Positions 1-11,038 of a stretch of 53,242 nt of DNA are shown here, piece by piece. The DNA is from Nemertoderma westbladi. Taxonomy: Eukaryota > Xenacoelomorpha > Nemertodermatida > Nemertodermatidae. Each line of letters starts with the position of its first letter. Within the stretch, counting starts at the first letter, position 1. The notes under the pieces were generated by a model. That model saw only the letters and a program-made list of their open reading frames with translations, did not search any database and was not told the origin of the DNA. The translations under genes were made by a program, and so were the position numbers. The stretch is from positions 1 to 53,242 of the forward strand of contig JAUCBJ010008090.1 of NCBI GenBank assembly GCA_032718475.1, written 5' to 3'.

Positions 1-1016
1 AAAGTACTGAAGTACCAGTAGGCAGTAGATATACTGCCAGACTGCTGTGTATGAAAATATGGGATTGCCAGATGACAAAGTACAGAAGTGCTTATGTTAT
101 ATATTGAATACTTGACTTTCCATAGGCCTGTAGGCCTACATATATATAAGTATATAATATCACTTAAGGGTAACTTAGATCAACACTGTACAGTTTGACA
201 AAAGAAATCGGTGTCTATCCCCACTAAATCGATAAATGCAGTTCAGATGAGCATTATTCTTGATTGTGAGGTAATTTTAATTAGGGATGTATTCTTTTTA
301 ATGTGCAATATCTCGAGAAATAATCACTCTAATCTTGATCTTAATCGATCATCGCAGTTCTAATGAGTTAATTTAATTAACCTATGGGTATCAGGTATAT
401 ACCGGTACCAAAAGTGGGTCATTCAAATTTTTATATTCTTTTTATAATTTATTTTTATAATATATTTTTATATTCTTTTAATAATTTATTTTTATACTTA
501 TGATGGATTTTATATTCATGCCAACTATTGCTATTTGGCACAATACAAACGACGTTGGTGGACCCAGTAAACATAAAGAATTTTCAGTAGACCTAATGTT
601 TCATTAAAATGAACCCAATAGCAGAAGTACGTATGATTATGTGAATGTTTTCAAAATTATAGGGCAAATGATGCTGATGCACCATATTTGTTTAGGTTAA
701 TGGTTGGTTGGTTGGGTATATTAGTTACTGGTAAAATACTTATCATCAAGTATTCACTGTCGCTATATACACCAGATTTACCCTACTAAATTGGTGAATT
801 AAGAAAAATGGCAAACATGAATATCAATTATATATCACATTTATTATTATTTTATATAGTAAAGTTATCCGTTCCCCGGACGGAATCTTTGCTTATATTC
901 CTGCACTATGGGTGGGGTTATGCCGCCGTGCATGGGTTAAGACTGAATTGCATTATTTAACGGCTGTATTTTTAATTGGCTGGCAGTTTTACCAATCAAA
1001 AAGTGTCAAAATGTTA
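1..1016. other. AT-rich stretch without recognised gene
   Basis: I see no reading frame of useful length, RNA gene or clear repeat here. There are short AT-rich runs (for example repeated TTTATATTCTTTTTATAATT near 425-500) and a GGTTGGTTGGTTGGG run near 700. TAGGCCTGTAGGCCTACA near 123 is an example of the AGGCCT motif that recurs through the window. Confidence 0.5.
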
Positions 1017-1099
1017 CCACCGGTGTTCTAAAAATATCCATGGTGTGGTGAGTGGTGACTTTTTCTATAACCCCGATTTGTGGTGCCAAAATTTAAAAC

Positions 1100-1845
1100 C
1101 GGAATTTAATTAACACAAACCATGGTTTCATAGGTTTTAAAACCTTAGTTTGAGGGACAAACCGTGCTTTCTTAGGTTTTTAACCCTCGGTTTGAGAGAT
1201 TCTACGAATTTAAACCTTGATATTAAAATTTTGGAACACCATTTTATTATGGTACCTAAATATAAAACCGTAATTTAATTAACACAAACCATGGTTTCAT
1301 AGGTTTTAAAACCTTGGTTTGAGGGACAAACCGTGCTTTCTTAGGTTTTTAACCCTCGGTTTGAGAGATTCCACGAATTAAAATTTGGAACACCATTTTA
1401 TTATGGTAGCTAAATATAAAACCGTAATTTAATTAACACAAACCATGGTTTCATAGGTTTTAAAACCTTGGTTTGATGGACAAACCGTGCTGCCATAGGT
1501 TTTTAACCCTCAGTTTGAGAGATTCCACGAATTAAAACCTTGGTATTATAATTTGTAACCTCATTTTGTTATGGCGCCTAATTATAAAACCGTAATTTAA
1601 TTAATCAAACCATGGTGTTCTAGGTTTTAAAACCTTGGTTTAAGGGACAAACCATGCTTTCATAGGTTTTTTAAACCTCGGTTTGAGAGATTAGCCACGA
1701 AATATAACCTTGGTATTTTGATTTGTAACCCCATTCTGGTATGGTACCCAAATATAAAACCTTAATTTAATTAACTCAAACCATGGTTTCAGATACTTTA
1801 AAACCTTGTTTTTGAGAGATTAACCACCGTTATTTGCTTGGAAAA
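1100..1845. repeat. Tandem repeat, unit about 155-170 bp, about 4.5 copies
   Basis: The phrase TTAACACAAACCATGGTTTC or a close variant starts near 1110, 1279, 1433, 1601 and 1771, giving periods of about 169, 154, 168 and 170. Each unit carries two sub-blocks with the pattern AAACC...GGTTT (TAGGTTTTAAAACCTTGGTTTG and TAGGTTTTTAACCCTCGGTTTG types, shown in part), so the array is rich in short AAACC/GGTTT inverted repeats. Later units are more diverged. It forms the interior of the element at 1017-1975. Confidence 0.75.
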
Positions 1846-1902
1846 CCGTCCTTGTAGATAGGATCATAATTAATGAAACAACGGTTCTATCTGTTACTTT
1901 AA

Positions 1903-1975
1903 CCGCCGGTTTCTTAAAATAACCCCCGGTAGTTTTGGTGTAAAAATACCCGGGGTTATTTTAGAAAACCGGCGG
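1903..1975. repeat. 29-bp inverted repeat (hairpin)
   Basis: The left arm 1903-1931 (begins CCGCCGGTTTCTTAAAATAA) pairs with the right arm 1947-1975 (ends TTTTAGAAAACCGGCGG) with only a few mismatches around a 15-nt loop. It is a duplicated copy of the element end folded back on itself. Confidence 0.8.
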
Positions 1976-2392
1976 ATTTTTTAGTTAAAACTAAGGTTTA
2001 TCTTTTTCTGTGTAGTTATAACAATCTTGCGCACATCAAACCCATCTCCTAATTTGATTGATCAAATGATAGGAATATTAAAGAATACAATACAGTTAAA
2101 GGAATAAATTTATATAAAATATACATTACTCTAACAATAGAATAATTGTTGTAAAAATAACACAATAAAAATTTATTATTAATGTAAATTAATAACTTTT
2201 TAATTTTCAGATAAAAATTCATCAGTTGGACAATCAAAAACGTATGAATAACGAGCCCAAAAAGAAACGCCGACACGAGAATTATACAAACTACCATCAT
2301 TAACAGTATGCCACGATCTGAGGGCAGAGAAGTTTGAGGCTATACAATACACAAACTCTACATATCAGTTACTAAGTTTGTGCAGATATTAT

Positions 2393-3927
2393 CGGCTATA
2401 TTTCGGATAGAATTTGAAATATAACAAAAACATTGATTTTTTCAATAATCTTTTCCATCCATTATCCCTTTTAGATAAGATCTGGAATGTTTCCATTCTT
2501 TAAACTCCAAATTTTGCGTTTTTTTAACATTTAAATTATTAATTTAAATAAACTAGATATTTATCAACTTAATCTACGCTACATACTACAATTAAGGGTG
2601 ATGGACCAGCGTTAAATTTGGTTAGTTTTTAAAAATTTAAAGGGTAAATCTAAATACTAAATTTATATTTATTTACGTAGTGTAAACACTACAACAGCCG
2701 CGAGCGATAATTAATTCTCATACATTGCAACCAAATTCTGTACCACCATTAAATCTTTCTTTTTTTATACATCATTATAAAAGAAAACAAAAGTACTGCA
2801 AAATAAAATTTTATCACCACACCACTTATATCACCACACCTGCCTTCTCCAATCGTTGCACCCACTGCACTTATATCACCAGACCCAGTGCCATCTCCAA
2901 TCGTGGCACCCGATGCACTTATATCACAAGACCCAGTGCCATCTCCAATCATGGTACCTGGTGCACTTATATCACCAGACCCAGTGCCATCTCCAATCAT
3001 GGCACCCGCTGCACTTATATTACCAGATCCAGTGCCATCTCCTAGATCTTTTAGCGGTAGGTAGGCTTACTTGCACATTTATTTAACAAGGCTTTGGTGG
3101 AGCAAGTGGGTATCTTTTAGCAGTAGGTAGGCTTACTCACACATATATTTCATTATTAATTATAATTGAATATTTGCACAGTAAATTTAAGTAATTAAGT
3201 GAATGAAGGCCTACGTGTAAGAATGACACTAAAAAAGTGGCAGTGGAATAAGGGTAACATCAGTACAGATGTGAGGTGTGAAAGTACTATGAGCGCTATT
3301 AAAATTAAAATTGAACTACAAGATATGAGTTGTGAATCATACCAGTAACTACCGGGTTCACAACCCAAAGAGACTTAAATGAATGTGTGAAGTACCGGTA
3401 CATGCTTTAGATAGAAAGGTCAAAGTAGCAAAGGAACCAGCGGCCAAACCAAGGAGGTATCGTGTTTATATTCTTATTTTATCACCAGTTTTTAAATGCC
3501 TTTTTTTACCTGGTTTTTACTATTCATTTTTTCTTTATTACCTATAAAAGTTTTGACTTTCCTTTTTAATTACCATGATTTACTTGCCTTTTTTTACTGT
3601 TTCTAACTACCAAATCATTTTCTTCAATACCAGTTTTTAATTGCCTTTTTTTCGTATTGGTTTTTCTTTCCATTTTTTTTTAATATTGCCTGGACTATCG
3701 CTAAGCAGCCTTAAGTGCTGCTCCGATTCGCCTCAGATTATAAAAATATTATTCAATCTCTTGATAAATTGATATAATTATATATATATAGATTTTGTAG
3801 GTTTTGCAGCAGCAGAACCAGTACTGTGGCATTCCACATTTAGCGGTAGTAGTGTTGTGAAACCGGGATGAGAGTATCTGAAATACAGCAGGAGGTAGCT
3901 GTGAGCCGCGGCCAACTGCTAGTATTA
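2393..3927. repeat. 1.5-kb interspersed repeat, copy 1 (unclassified)
   Basis: This segment is nearly identical, in the same orientation, to 9457-11038. Both begin CGGCTATATTTCGGATAGAA and end CGCGGCCAACTGCTAGTATT. The body holds a 48-bp minisatellite and a pyrimidine-rich tract at about 3470-3690. There is no recognisable transposase or reverse transcriptase, so this is most likely a non-autonomous element, or a segmental duplication. The right end abuts the tail of a minus-strand LINE at 3928. The small ORFs over the minisatellite exist because its period is a multiple of three. Confidence 0.75.
2824..3043. repeat. 48-bp minisatellite inside repeat copy 1, about 4.6 units
   Basis: Units contain ACTTATATCACCAGACCCAG followed by a TGCCATCTCCAATC block. 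The first unit is three bases short, three are full length, and the last is partial. The second copy of the host repeat (9888-10155) has one extra unit, so the number varies between copies. Because 48 is divisible by 3, both strands stay open and give spurious repetitive proteins. Confidence 0.85.
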
Positions 3928-3966
3928 CTACTACTAGGATCGGCATGCTGCATTGCAGCTGCATTT

Positions 3967-5757
3967 TTAAGAATGCTGTGCCGGCTTGTCAACAAAATTG
4001 CACCGCCACAACTCCCTATCACCCATGACATTTGCTAGATAATCCGCATCTTTAAGGCCAGTGTCCTTTAAGATGCGTCTCAAGAAAGTCATGGGCTGTC
4101 CACCATGCTTATTCACTCCATGAGGCTGCCAAAGTACAAGATTATGCACTGGCTGGTCCTCACGGCGAAAGCAATGTCCTGCAAAGCGGAGGCGATTTTG
4201 TTCTAGTGTCAAGCTTGGGGGAACCAATGAGACACCTCCAATGTTATATAGTGTCTGGTTGGAGATGTGTGCATTATACTTGACACAATGAACCCGGCGT
4301 AGCATTCTTGTGAATGTGCCATCCAGAGATTTGGTGTCCTCAGCAGTTAGAGCCCAGCATGGACTCCCGTAGAGGAGTACTGGAACTACTGCTGCTCTAA
4401 ATAATCGGACCTTAAGTTTCCGATTAATTCTCGGTGACTTCCAAATCCTGGAAAGCCTATTCAATGCTGCCCATGCCTTTCCCTTACTTATTCGAAGGTC
4501 CTCACCTGACTTCCGGATCCATGATCCCAGGTAACAGAAGTCGTCCACATGCTCAAGCATACCATCCTTTGAGCTTATGCTCATCCGATCACAGACTTGC
4601 TGAGGACTTTCTAAGTTAACTGTCAGAATTTTGGTCTTTCTGGAGTTAATAAAAAGACCAACACTAGAAGCAGCATGTTCTAATGAGCTGAGGAGCCGTT
4701 GGGCTCCCTCTAATGATTCTGAGAGTACTCCTAAGTCATCAGCAAAGTCTAGATCAGTTAGGTACTTGGCAGGATTTCCTCGACTTCTGGAGCCAGTAGG
4801 TGGAGTTATCATCACCCCATCATCATTATAATGATCTAAGGACATGCGTAGAACATAGTCAACCACAATAATGAACAAGAATGGTGCAAGTGTGTCTCCT
4901 TGGAGGACGCCCCATAACACTTCAAATGGTTCTGTGTCACCGTCAACAGTAGACACAAATGTTGTCGAACCATCATATACTGATCTGATTGCTGCAATAA
5001 TTTCATCAGGAATCCCATATAATGAAAGTATGCTGAACATACGTGAGCGAGAGACTGAATCAAAGGCCTTGAAGAAGTCAACAAAGATAACAGCCAGATG
5101 CCTGTCTTTCTTTTTTGATAACTCTTCAATTATCCTTCTAAGTGCCAAAATGGGCTCCATGGTCCCACGACCTTTACGGAACCCATTCTGATTTCCACGG
5201 AGCAGTCTCTCAATGGGATCCCTGATGCGATTTAATAGAATCATATTGTATAGCTTTGCAGCAATCGAGATCAATGAGATTCCCCGAAAAGAACCATAGA
5301 GTGTTAGGTTGCCCTTCTTGGGAACTGGCACCAACTTATTTGTTTTCATTTCTTGTGGGACTCTTGTTGTTCGGTACATGTCTACTATGATGGGATAGAT
5401 GAGCTTTAAACACTCAGGTATTTTAAAGAGCTCAGGGGGAACACCATCTACTCCACTGGCACGATTGGTCTTAATGCTCTTTGCAGCAGCCTTCACTTCT
5501 GCAAAGGAGATATCGCCAATGGGAATATCTGGGAGTACAGACTCAGACACTTTTACTTCTATAAAGTTATCAGGCAATACCCTGTCATTATTGAGGAGCT
5601 TTTCAAAGTGGGCTTTCCAACCATTGAGGCGATCGGCTGGTGATTCAGCCTTAACCTTCCTTGGTGGTTGGTTGGCTTTTCCGCCCAGTAAGCAGATTGA
5701 TCGATTTCCATGCCTGGGATGATTGCCTGCTGTCATCAGCATCATTGATGGCATCAA
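3967..5757 (-). pseudogene. LINE reverse transcriptase with C-terminal domain, frameshifted at its 5' side
   Basis: Copies element RNA into DNA at a nicked target (target-primed reverse transcription). Visible from the open frame of 596 codons: NQNGFRKGRGT (about residues 189-199), motif A FVDFFKAFDS with catalytic Asp227, GVLQGDTLAPFLF (283-295) and the catalytic FADD (338-341). A long C-terminal region follows, with RLRFAGHCFR and a WQPHG...GGQP stretch typical of LINE C-termini. The core is uninterrupted. The first about 25 residues are not native: around 5690-5700 the homologous frame switches, and the adjacent frame upstream reads a more typical QEIINQQVDAINDADDSRQ-type linker. So this is a recently broken copy. 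Beyond 5810 no coding homology is seen until the endonuclease remnant at 6088. Confidence 0.85.
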
Positions 5758-6087
5758 CCTGTTGGTTTATTATCTCCTGTCGAAGAAGGTGATTCATGTG
5801 CTGGGCTTAACATTAGTATCAACCAATCCAAAAATAGATCAGGTATTATTAGAAGTACAGTTCCATTGATAAATGCTAGTGCACAAACAGATCCAATCAA
5901 AATTACAAAGCCAGCTATTAGAAATTAATTAATTAAGTCGACATTAATAATTCAAAAATCTTCCCAGTAACAATCTTTTTCCGCTTAAAATCAGAAGTTA
6001 CCTTTCCAGCACCACTAGATACTAGAGTTGCGGAGAGTAATAGTACAGAAGATTGTACATAACGTGTCTCTACATATCTTGTAGAGA

Positions 6088-6280
6088 GCTCCTGTACTTC
6101 CTACGAAACAGAATATGGTCTATCTGAGACTTGTGACCACTGGTTCCACTATGAGTCCATAGCTTTCCAGTTCGCTTCTTGAACTGGGTTCCAGCCGAAA
6201 ACAATCCATTTCCAGAGATAAAATCCTGAAGATGGACGGAATTTCGGTTGACACTATTGCTATAGACCCAGGGCAATGTA
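6088..6280 (-). pseudogene. LINE endonuclease domain, C-terminal remnant
   Basis: In the minus strand a short frame reads LQDF...NGLF...GTQFKKRTGKLWTH followed by SGHKSQIDHILFRRKYR. This is the characteristic end of an exonuclease-endonuclease-phosphatase domain in LINEs: the Ser-Gln-Ile-Asp-His string carries the terminal catalytic Asp-His. The rest of the domain is missing because the copy is truncated near 6280, where sequence rich in GAATGCG motifs begins. The segment between this remnant and the RT (5810-6080) has stops in every frame. It belongs to the same LINE copy as the RT. Confidence 0.75.
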
Positions 6281-6499
6281 GCCCAGTAAAAAATCCGCAT
6301 TCGTAACGCATGCGGTGGCGCATATTTCACGCATTCATAACGCATTCTGAAATGTTACATAGATGAACCATGCGATACGAATGCGAAAACCGAACCAATA
6401 CGCATCATTTATTCGCATATCCAATGTAATACGAACCTTATTCGAATCCCGCACATTCTACGAATGCGTCGGCCGAATGCTATAGGAATCCCACACATT

Positions 6500-6662
6500 A
6501 TACGAATGCGTTCCGAATGTTATATGAATGCGTTCCGAATGTTATACGAATGCGTTCCGAATGTTATACGAATGCGTTCCGAATGTTATACGAATGCGTT
6601 CCGAATGTTATACGAATGCGTTCCGAATGTTATACGAAGGCATTCCGAATGTTATACGAAAC
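6500..6662. repeat. 22-bp minisatellite, about 7 units
   Basis: The unit TACGAATGCGTTCCGAATGT plus two bases repeats head to tail. Degenerate, partly inverted relatives (GAATGCG/CGCATTC) extend leftwards to about 6296, where the LINE begins. The frames across it read repetitive peptides such as RMRSECYTNAF, an artefact of the period. Confidence 0.85.
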
Positions 6663-6721
6663 CAAAACCAAAAACCATTCATTTCGATATGTATTCAGTG
6701 ATATCTGGAGCTGTATTCTTA

Positions 6722-6835
6722 AGTATCTCACTAGCCAAAGGTAGTTAGTTATTACACATTTTAAATAAAAAAAGTTTACCTAACTCAATACCAAGTTGGT
6801 GCCATTTTGGCGGATGACCAATGGCTAGTGAGATA
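6722..6835. repeat. Short inverted repeat, 14-bp perfect arms
   Basis: TATCTCACTAGCCA at 6722-6735 is matched exactly in reverse complement at 6822-6835. It could be the ends of a very short inverted-repeat element of about 114 bp, but I see no target duplication. Confidence 0.5.
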
Positions 6836-7071
6836 AAATAGTATAGCACAATAATTCTGAAAATATTTATTAATTTTAAATAATTTATTAGGAAGTAGTT
6901 ATAGGCGAGTAGATCGGCTAAGACTTAAAACTTTCTATATCCAGTTTCTGTCCGATTCATCAAAATCGAAAATGACAATTTATTTTCAAGTTTACATGTC
7001 TCTTTCGTGATACCTTTTCGCTGACTAATGGAAATGCATGTTAGTTCTTGCCCACCCGTAAAGTTACCTAA

Positions 7072-7532
7072 GGGGGCGTTCATAAAGTATGTCACGCACT
7101 AGGGGGGGGGGGGGGGGGATCGAGCTTGCGTGACATTTTGTGACAGGGGGGGGGGGGGGGGGGGGGTTGACTGTTGTGACGGTCACGGCGATGTTCTACG
7201 GTATGCTTTAATGTTAGCTTGACTTTGACTAACACATTTGTAGATGAGTGGGAAACTTTAAGGGAAAAAACAATAAACTCAATAACATTGGATTTAATCC
7301 CTAACATTAACAGGCACCCCTGTCTAATCTGCCTTGTACATGTACAGTACTGTAGTTTGAAGCTGCTAAAGTATGTAGGGGGCCTACTTCAGTCAAAATG
7401 TTTCACTTTATATTGTGCTTTCTAACTGTTATTAAATTAGGGTCGAGCTTGCGTGACACTTTGTGACAAAGGGAGGGGGGGGGGGGGTCAAAAAACTAGA
7501 AAATTTGCGTGACATACTTTATTAACGCCCCC
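7072..7532. mobile_element. Harbinger-type MITE with 27-bp TIRs and TAA target duplication
   Basis: The left end 7072-7098 (GGGGGCGTTCATAAAGTATG...) and the reverse complement of the right end 7506-7532 match at 26 of 27 positions. TAA lies directly outside both ends (7069-7071 and 7533-7535). The 3-bp TAA duplication and G-rich TIR are typical of PIF/Harbinger elements. The interior (461 bp in all) has no transposase and holds three poly-G runs next to repeated GCGTGACA(T/C)TTTGTGACA motifs. Confidence 0.85.
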
Positions 7533-7535
7533 TAA

Positions 7536-8438
7536 CGACTTACTTGTGCGCATACAGCTAGAACATAGTATCAGAACTTTGAAAAAAAAAATAGAACAAT
7601 TTTCAACAATTTTAATTCATCGAGACCAGATATTTATTCACCGAGATGAGATTTATTTTCAATAAAAATAGTCATATCAAAATATCAAAAATGAGTTTAA
7701 ATTGGTGAGTTCGGTGGCATTTGAAATATTAAAAAATTACAGAATTTAACTATAAATAGACAGAAATATTAGATATAAAAGGTTTTAAGTTTTAACATTT
7801 AATCGGTTAAGTTCTTTCAAAATACAATTAGTATTCGTGGTAACAATATTATTATTTATTAAATTATTATAATTCAACAATTATATAAAATAATTAAATT
7901 CAAAAGTTACACAAGTTACAATTCAATTGTTACAATAAATTCAGTGAACTGATTAATTTTAGATTCAACAAAATAAATCAAACAAGATCAATCAGACAAG
8001 ATAAATCCAACAAAATACAACTTCCAAGAAAATAACTTTCAATAAACAACACAGTTACAACCTATGCTCAAAGTTTATTATCAAACAAGAAGCATAAATG
8101 TTTTCTAGGATAAGTTTAGGATAAATACATTATTAAGCAATACCGAAATCTCATCAGTCGGATTGATGAGTGGCTGATGAGATTCGCTTAATGACGCCAA
8201 TATATCATCAAGTGCCGCACATTGATTTTCGGTCAGTTGGAGGTTTCGGTCTGTGGGAGGGTTTATACCTGCATAAGACAAAAATAACATATTTTAATAA
8301 TTCGAGCAACATGTCCCGAATTCGCATTAGGGCACAGAAACTGACGGATCGTCGCGAATTTCGCAAACGTAGGAAATTTTTTTCTTATGTAATCTACATG
8401 CATCGTAAACGTCGAGATTTAAAAAAAATGTTGACTCG
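7536..8438. other. AT-rich stretch without recognised gene
   Basis: Mostly A/T-rich simple sequence with CAACAAAATAAAT-like runs near 7960-8040. A short plus-strand frame over about 8310-8440 encodes a very basic peptide (many Arg and Lys), but it has no recognisable motif and I do not call it a gene. Confidence 0.4.
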
Positions 8439-8442
8439 TTAA

Positions 8443-8803
8443 GCAAAAGGGTCCCAAATAAGTTTTTTAACATTTATTTTTTTGTGTTTTTGAGTAATTT
8501 TTTAGATTGGTGAATGTTCTAGAACCTTAGTACTAGTAGATGTTTTTATGTGGTAACTAGTGTTTTTTTTTACCAGCTAGTATTTTTTGAAAATTATTTT
8601 GGTCATTAATATATTCAGCAACAGTTTAAACCTGAAATATCCATATTTTCAAATTTTTTTATATATTCAAAAAATACTCGGTAGCAAAAAATACTAGATT
8701 CACATTCACATTCACCAATACCAAAGAAGCATTAAAAAAAAACTAAAAATTGAGTGGTGAAAGTGATAGGGGTGTCGACAGGGCGAAGTAGGGATCCTTT
8801 GGC
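8443..8803. mobile_element. Inverted-repeat element, family E copy 1 (TTAA-flanked)
   Basis: The left end GCAAAAGGGTCCC (8443-8455) matches the reverse complement of the right end 8791-8803 with two mismatches. TTAA lies outside both ends (8439-8442 and 8804-8807), which is the piggyBac-type target. The interior is foldback-like: ATTGGTGAATGTTCTAGAAC on the left and its diverged complement on the right, with GTAACTAGTG / CAGCTAGTATTTTTT blocks. No coding sequence. Confidence 0.6.
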
Positions 8804-8836
8804 TTAAGGAGTGTCCAATATTTTGACACTTGTCAA

Positions 8837-9220
8837 GCAAAAGGGTCACAAAAAGAGATTTTTTCTAATGCAAATTTTATACTTGGAAATACCTTATAAA
8901 TTGATTCTAGCATGTTTTATTACTGTTCTAGAAAATTAGTAGATATGTTTTTTTTTATGGTAGCTAGTGTTTTTTGACTAGCTAGTATTTATTGAAATTA
9001 TAAAAATGTGAAAACATTGATATTCCAGGTTTAAACTACAACAGGTTAACCAACTGTTTATATTACTTTTTTAATTTTCAAAACTTACTAGCTCGTAAAA
9101 AATCCAAAATATAAACATCTACGAATTTTCTAGAACATTCACCAATACCAAAAAAGTATTAAAAAAAACTGGTGAAAAAATGGCAGGGGTGTCGACAGGG
9201 CGAAGTAGGGACCCTTTTGC
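8837..9220. mobile_element. Inverted-repeat element, family E copy 2
   Basis: A direct relative of the element at 8443-8803: GCAAAAGGGTCAC at 8837-8849, and GGGACCCTTTTGC at 9208-9220 as its inverted partner (one mismatch). The same GGGGTGTCGACAGGGCGAAG precedes the right end. The flanks are TCAA and TTTA, so a TTAA duplication is at best mutated. The interior has the same TTCTAGAACATTCACCAATA and TAGCTAGTG blocks. Confidence 0.6.
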
Positions 9221-9322
9221 TTTACTAGTGCCAATATTTTTACCTACCGGTAACAAAAAATTCCCGGCGTTTGTGAAATCCGTGAAAATCGTGCACCTAC
9301 GTTATAACAATTAGAGACAGGG

Positions 9323-9415
9323 AAGGGGGGGGGGGGGGGGGGGGCTGGACGCAAAACCCGCCTTGGCGAATTAATATCCCGCCTCAATGTTAAATTCTCA
9401 ATTTAGGGAAAAGAG
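9323..9415. mobile_element. Half copy of a poly-G-ended short element
   Basis: A poly-G run is followed by CTGGACGCAAAACCCGCCTT and further sequence that matches, inverted, the right half of the element at 52854-53105. Similarity stops near 9415, so only one end survives. Confidence 0.65.
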
Positions 9416-9456
9416 AAGGAAGCGAAATATAGCGAAATTGGAGAAGGCTATAAAAA

Positions 9457-11038
9457 CGGCTATATTTCGGATAGAATTTGAAATATAACAAAAACATTGA
9501 TTTTTTCAATAATCTATTCCATCCATTATCCCTTTTAGATAAGATCTGGAATGTTTCCATTCTTTAAACTCCAAATTTTGCGTTTTTTTAACATTTAAAG
9601 TATTAATTTAAATAAACTAGATATTTATCAACTTAATCTACGCGACATACTACAATTAAGGGTGATGGACCAGCGAAAAATTTGGTTAGTTTTTAAAAAT
9701 TTAAAGGGTAAATCTAAATACTAAATTTATATTTATTTACGTAGTGTAAACACTACAACAGCTGCGAGCGATAATTAATTCTCATACATTGCAACCAAAT
9801 TCTGTACCACCATTAAATCTTTCTTTTTTTATACATCATTATAAAAGAAAACAAAAGTACTGCAAAATAAAATTTTATCACCACACCACTTATATCACCA
9901 CACCTGCCTTCTCCAATCGTTGCACCCACTGCACTTATATCACCAGACCCAGTGCCATCTCCAATCGTGGCACCCGATGCACTTATATCACAAGACCAAG
10001 TGCCATCTCCAATCATGGTACCTGGTGCACTTATTTCACAAGACCCAGTGCCATCTCCAATCATGGCACCCGCGGTACTTATATCACCAGACCCAGTGCC
10101 ATCTCCAATCATGGCACCCGCTGCACTTATATTACCAGATCCAGTGCCATCTCCTAGATCTTTTAGCGGTAGGTAGGCTTACTTGCACATTTATTTAACA
10201 AGGCTTTGGTGGAGCAAGTGGGTATCTTTTAGCAGTAGGTAGGCTTACTCACACATATATTTCATTATTAATTATAATTGAATATTTGCACAGTAAATTT
10301 AAGTAATTAAGTGAATGAAGGCCTACGTGTAAGAATGACACTAAAAAAGTGGCACAGTGGAATAAGAGTAACATCAGTACAGTATGTGAGGTGTGAAAGT
10401 ACTATGAGCGCTATTAAAATTAAAATTGAACTACAAGATACGAGTTGTGAATCATACCAGTAACTACCGGGTTCACAACCCAAAGAGACTTAAATGAATG
10501 TGTGAAGTACCGGTACATGGTTTAGATAGAAAGGTCAAAGTAGCAAAGGAACCAGCGGCCAAACCAAGGAGGTATCGTGTTTACATTCTTATTTTATCAC
10601 CAGTTTTTAAATGCCTTTTTTTACCTGGTTTTTACTATTCATTTTTTCTTTATTACCTATAAAAGTTTTGACTTTCCTTTTTAATTACCATGATTTACTT
10701 GCCTTTTTTTACTGTTTTTTACTACCAAATCTTTTTCTTCAATACCAGTTTTTAATTGCCTTTTTTTCGTATTGGTTTTTCTTTCCATTTTTTTTTTTAA
10801 TAATACCTGGACTATCGCTAAGCAGCCTTAAGTGCTGCTCCGATTCGCCTCAGATTATAAAAATATTATTTAATCTCTTGATTGATATAATTATATATAT
10901 AGATTTTGTAGGTTTTGCAGCAGCAGAACCAGTACTGTGGCATTCCACATTTAGCGGTAGTAGTGTTGTGAAACCAGGATGAGAGTATCTGAAATACAGT
11001 AGGAGGTAGCTGTGAGCCGCGGCCAACTGCTAGTATTA
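9457..11038. repeat. 1.5-kb interspersed repeat, copy 2
   Basis: Direct copy of 2393-3927, differing by scattered substitutions, a few short indels and one extra 48-bp minisatellite unit. Sequence on either side differs from the first copy, so each copy has defined ends. No recognisable protein. See copy 1 for its content. Confidence 0.75.
9888..10155. repeat. 48-bp minisatellite inside repeat copy 2, about 5.6 units
   Basis: Same unit as at 2824-3043 with one additional unit (the CACCCGCGGTACTTATATCACC variant) and a TTATTTCAC variant in another. Confidence 0.85.

Larger units (their letters stand above)
1017..1975. mobile_element. Candidate terminal-inverted-repeat element with tandem core (MITE-like)
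   Basis: The left end at 1017-1039 (CCACCGGTGTTCTAAAAATA...) matches the reverse complement of the right end at 1953-1975 (CCGCCGGTTTTCTAAAATAA...) at about 19 of 23 positions. Between them lies a tandem array of roughly 155-170 bp units. No transposase is present, so this would be a non-autonomous element. I could not find a convincing target-site duplication, so the exact ends and superfamily are unknown. A third copy of the terminal sequence lies at 1903-1931 and forms a strong hairpin with the right end. Confidence 0.5.
3928..6280 (-). mobile_element. LINE (non-LTR retrotransposon) copy 1, 5'-truncated
   Basis: Read on the minus strand this gives the end of an endonuclease domain (about 6280-6088), a disrupted linker, a reverse transcriptase (to 3967), a short 3' UTR and a TAG-repeat tail (CTACTACTAGG on the plus strand at 3928-3938). 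A near-identical 3' end occurs at 50404-51092 and a related family member at 19086-19499. The order endonuclease then RT, one ORF, and a short microsatellite tail fit an RTE-like or L2/CR1-like LINE; I lean towards RTE-like but cannot decide without alignment. Confidence 0.85.

Noticed and set aside
2049-2300. 83-codon hydrophobic minus-strand ORF
   Set aside because: AT-rich random sequence easily gives Leu/Ile/Tyr/Phe-rich frames; no homology or context.
2725-3086. Threonine/serine-rich and glycine-rich ORFs over the 48-bp minisatellite (also 9789-10198)
   Set aside because: The period is divisible by three, so several frames are open on both strands; nothing outside the repeat is protein-like.
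3900-3927. Helitron 3' end at CCGCGGCCAACTGCTAG|T
   Set aside because: CTAG followed by T fits, but the expected stem-loop is weak and the two copies do not share a TC start; kept only as a possibility in the findings.
6464-6748. ORF reading RMRSECYTNAF repeats
   Set aside because: Product of the 22-bp minisatellite in rotating frames.
7092-7307. Proline-rich ORF
   Set aside because: It is the translation of poly-C on the minus strand of the MITE.
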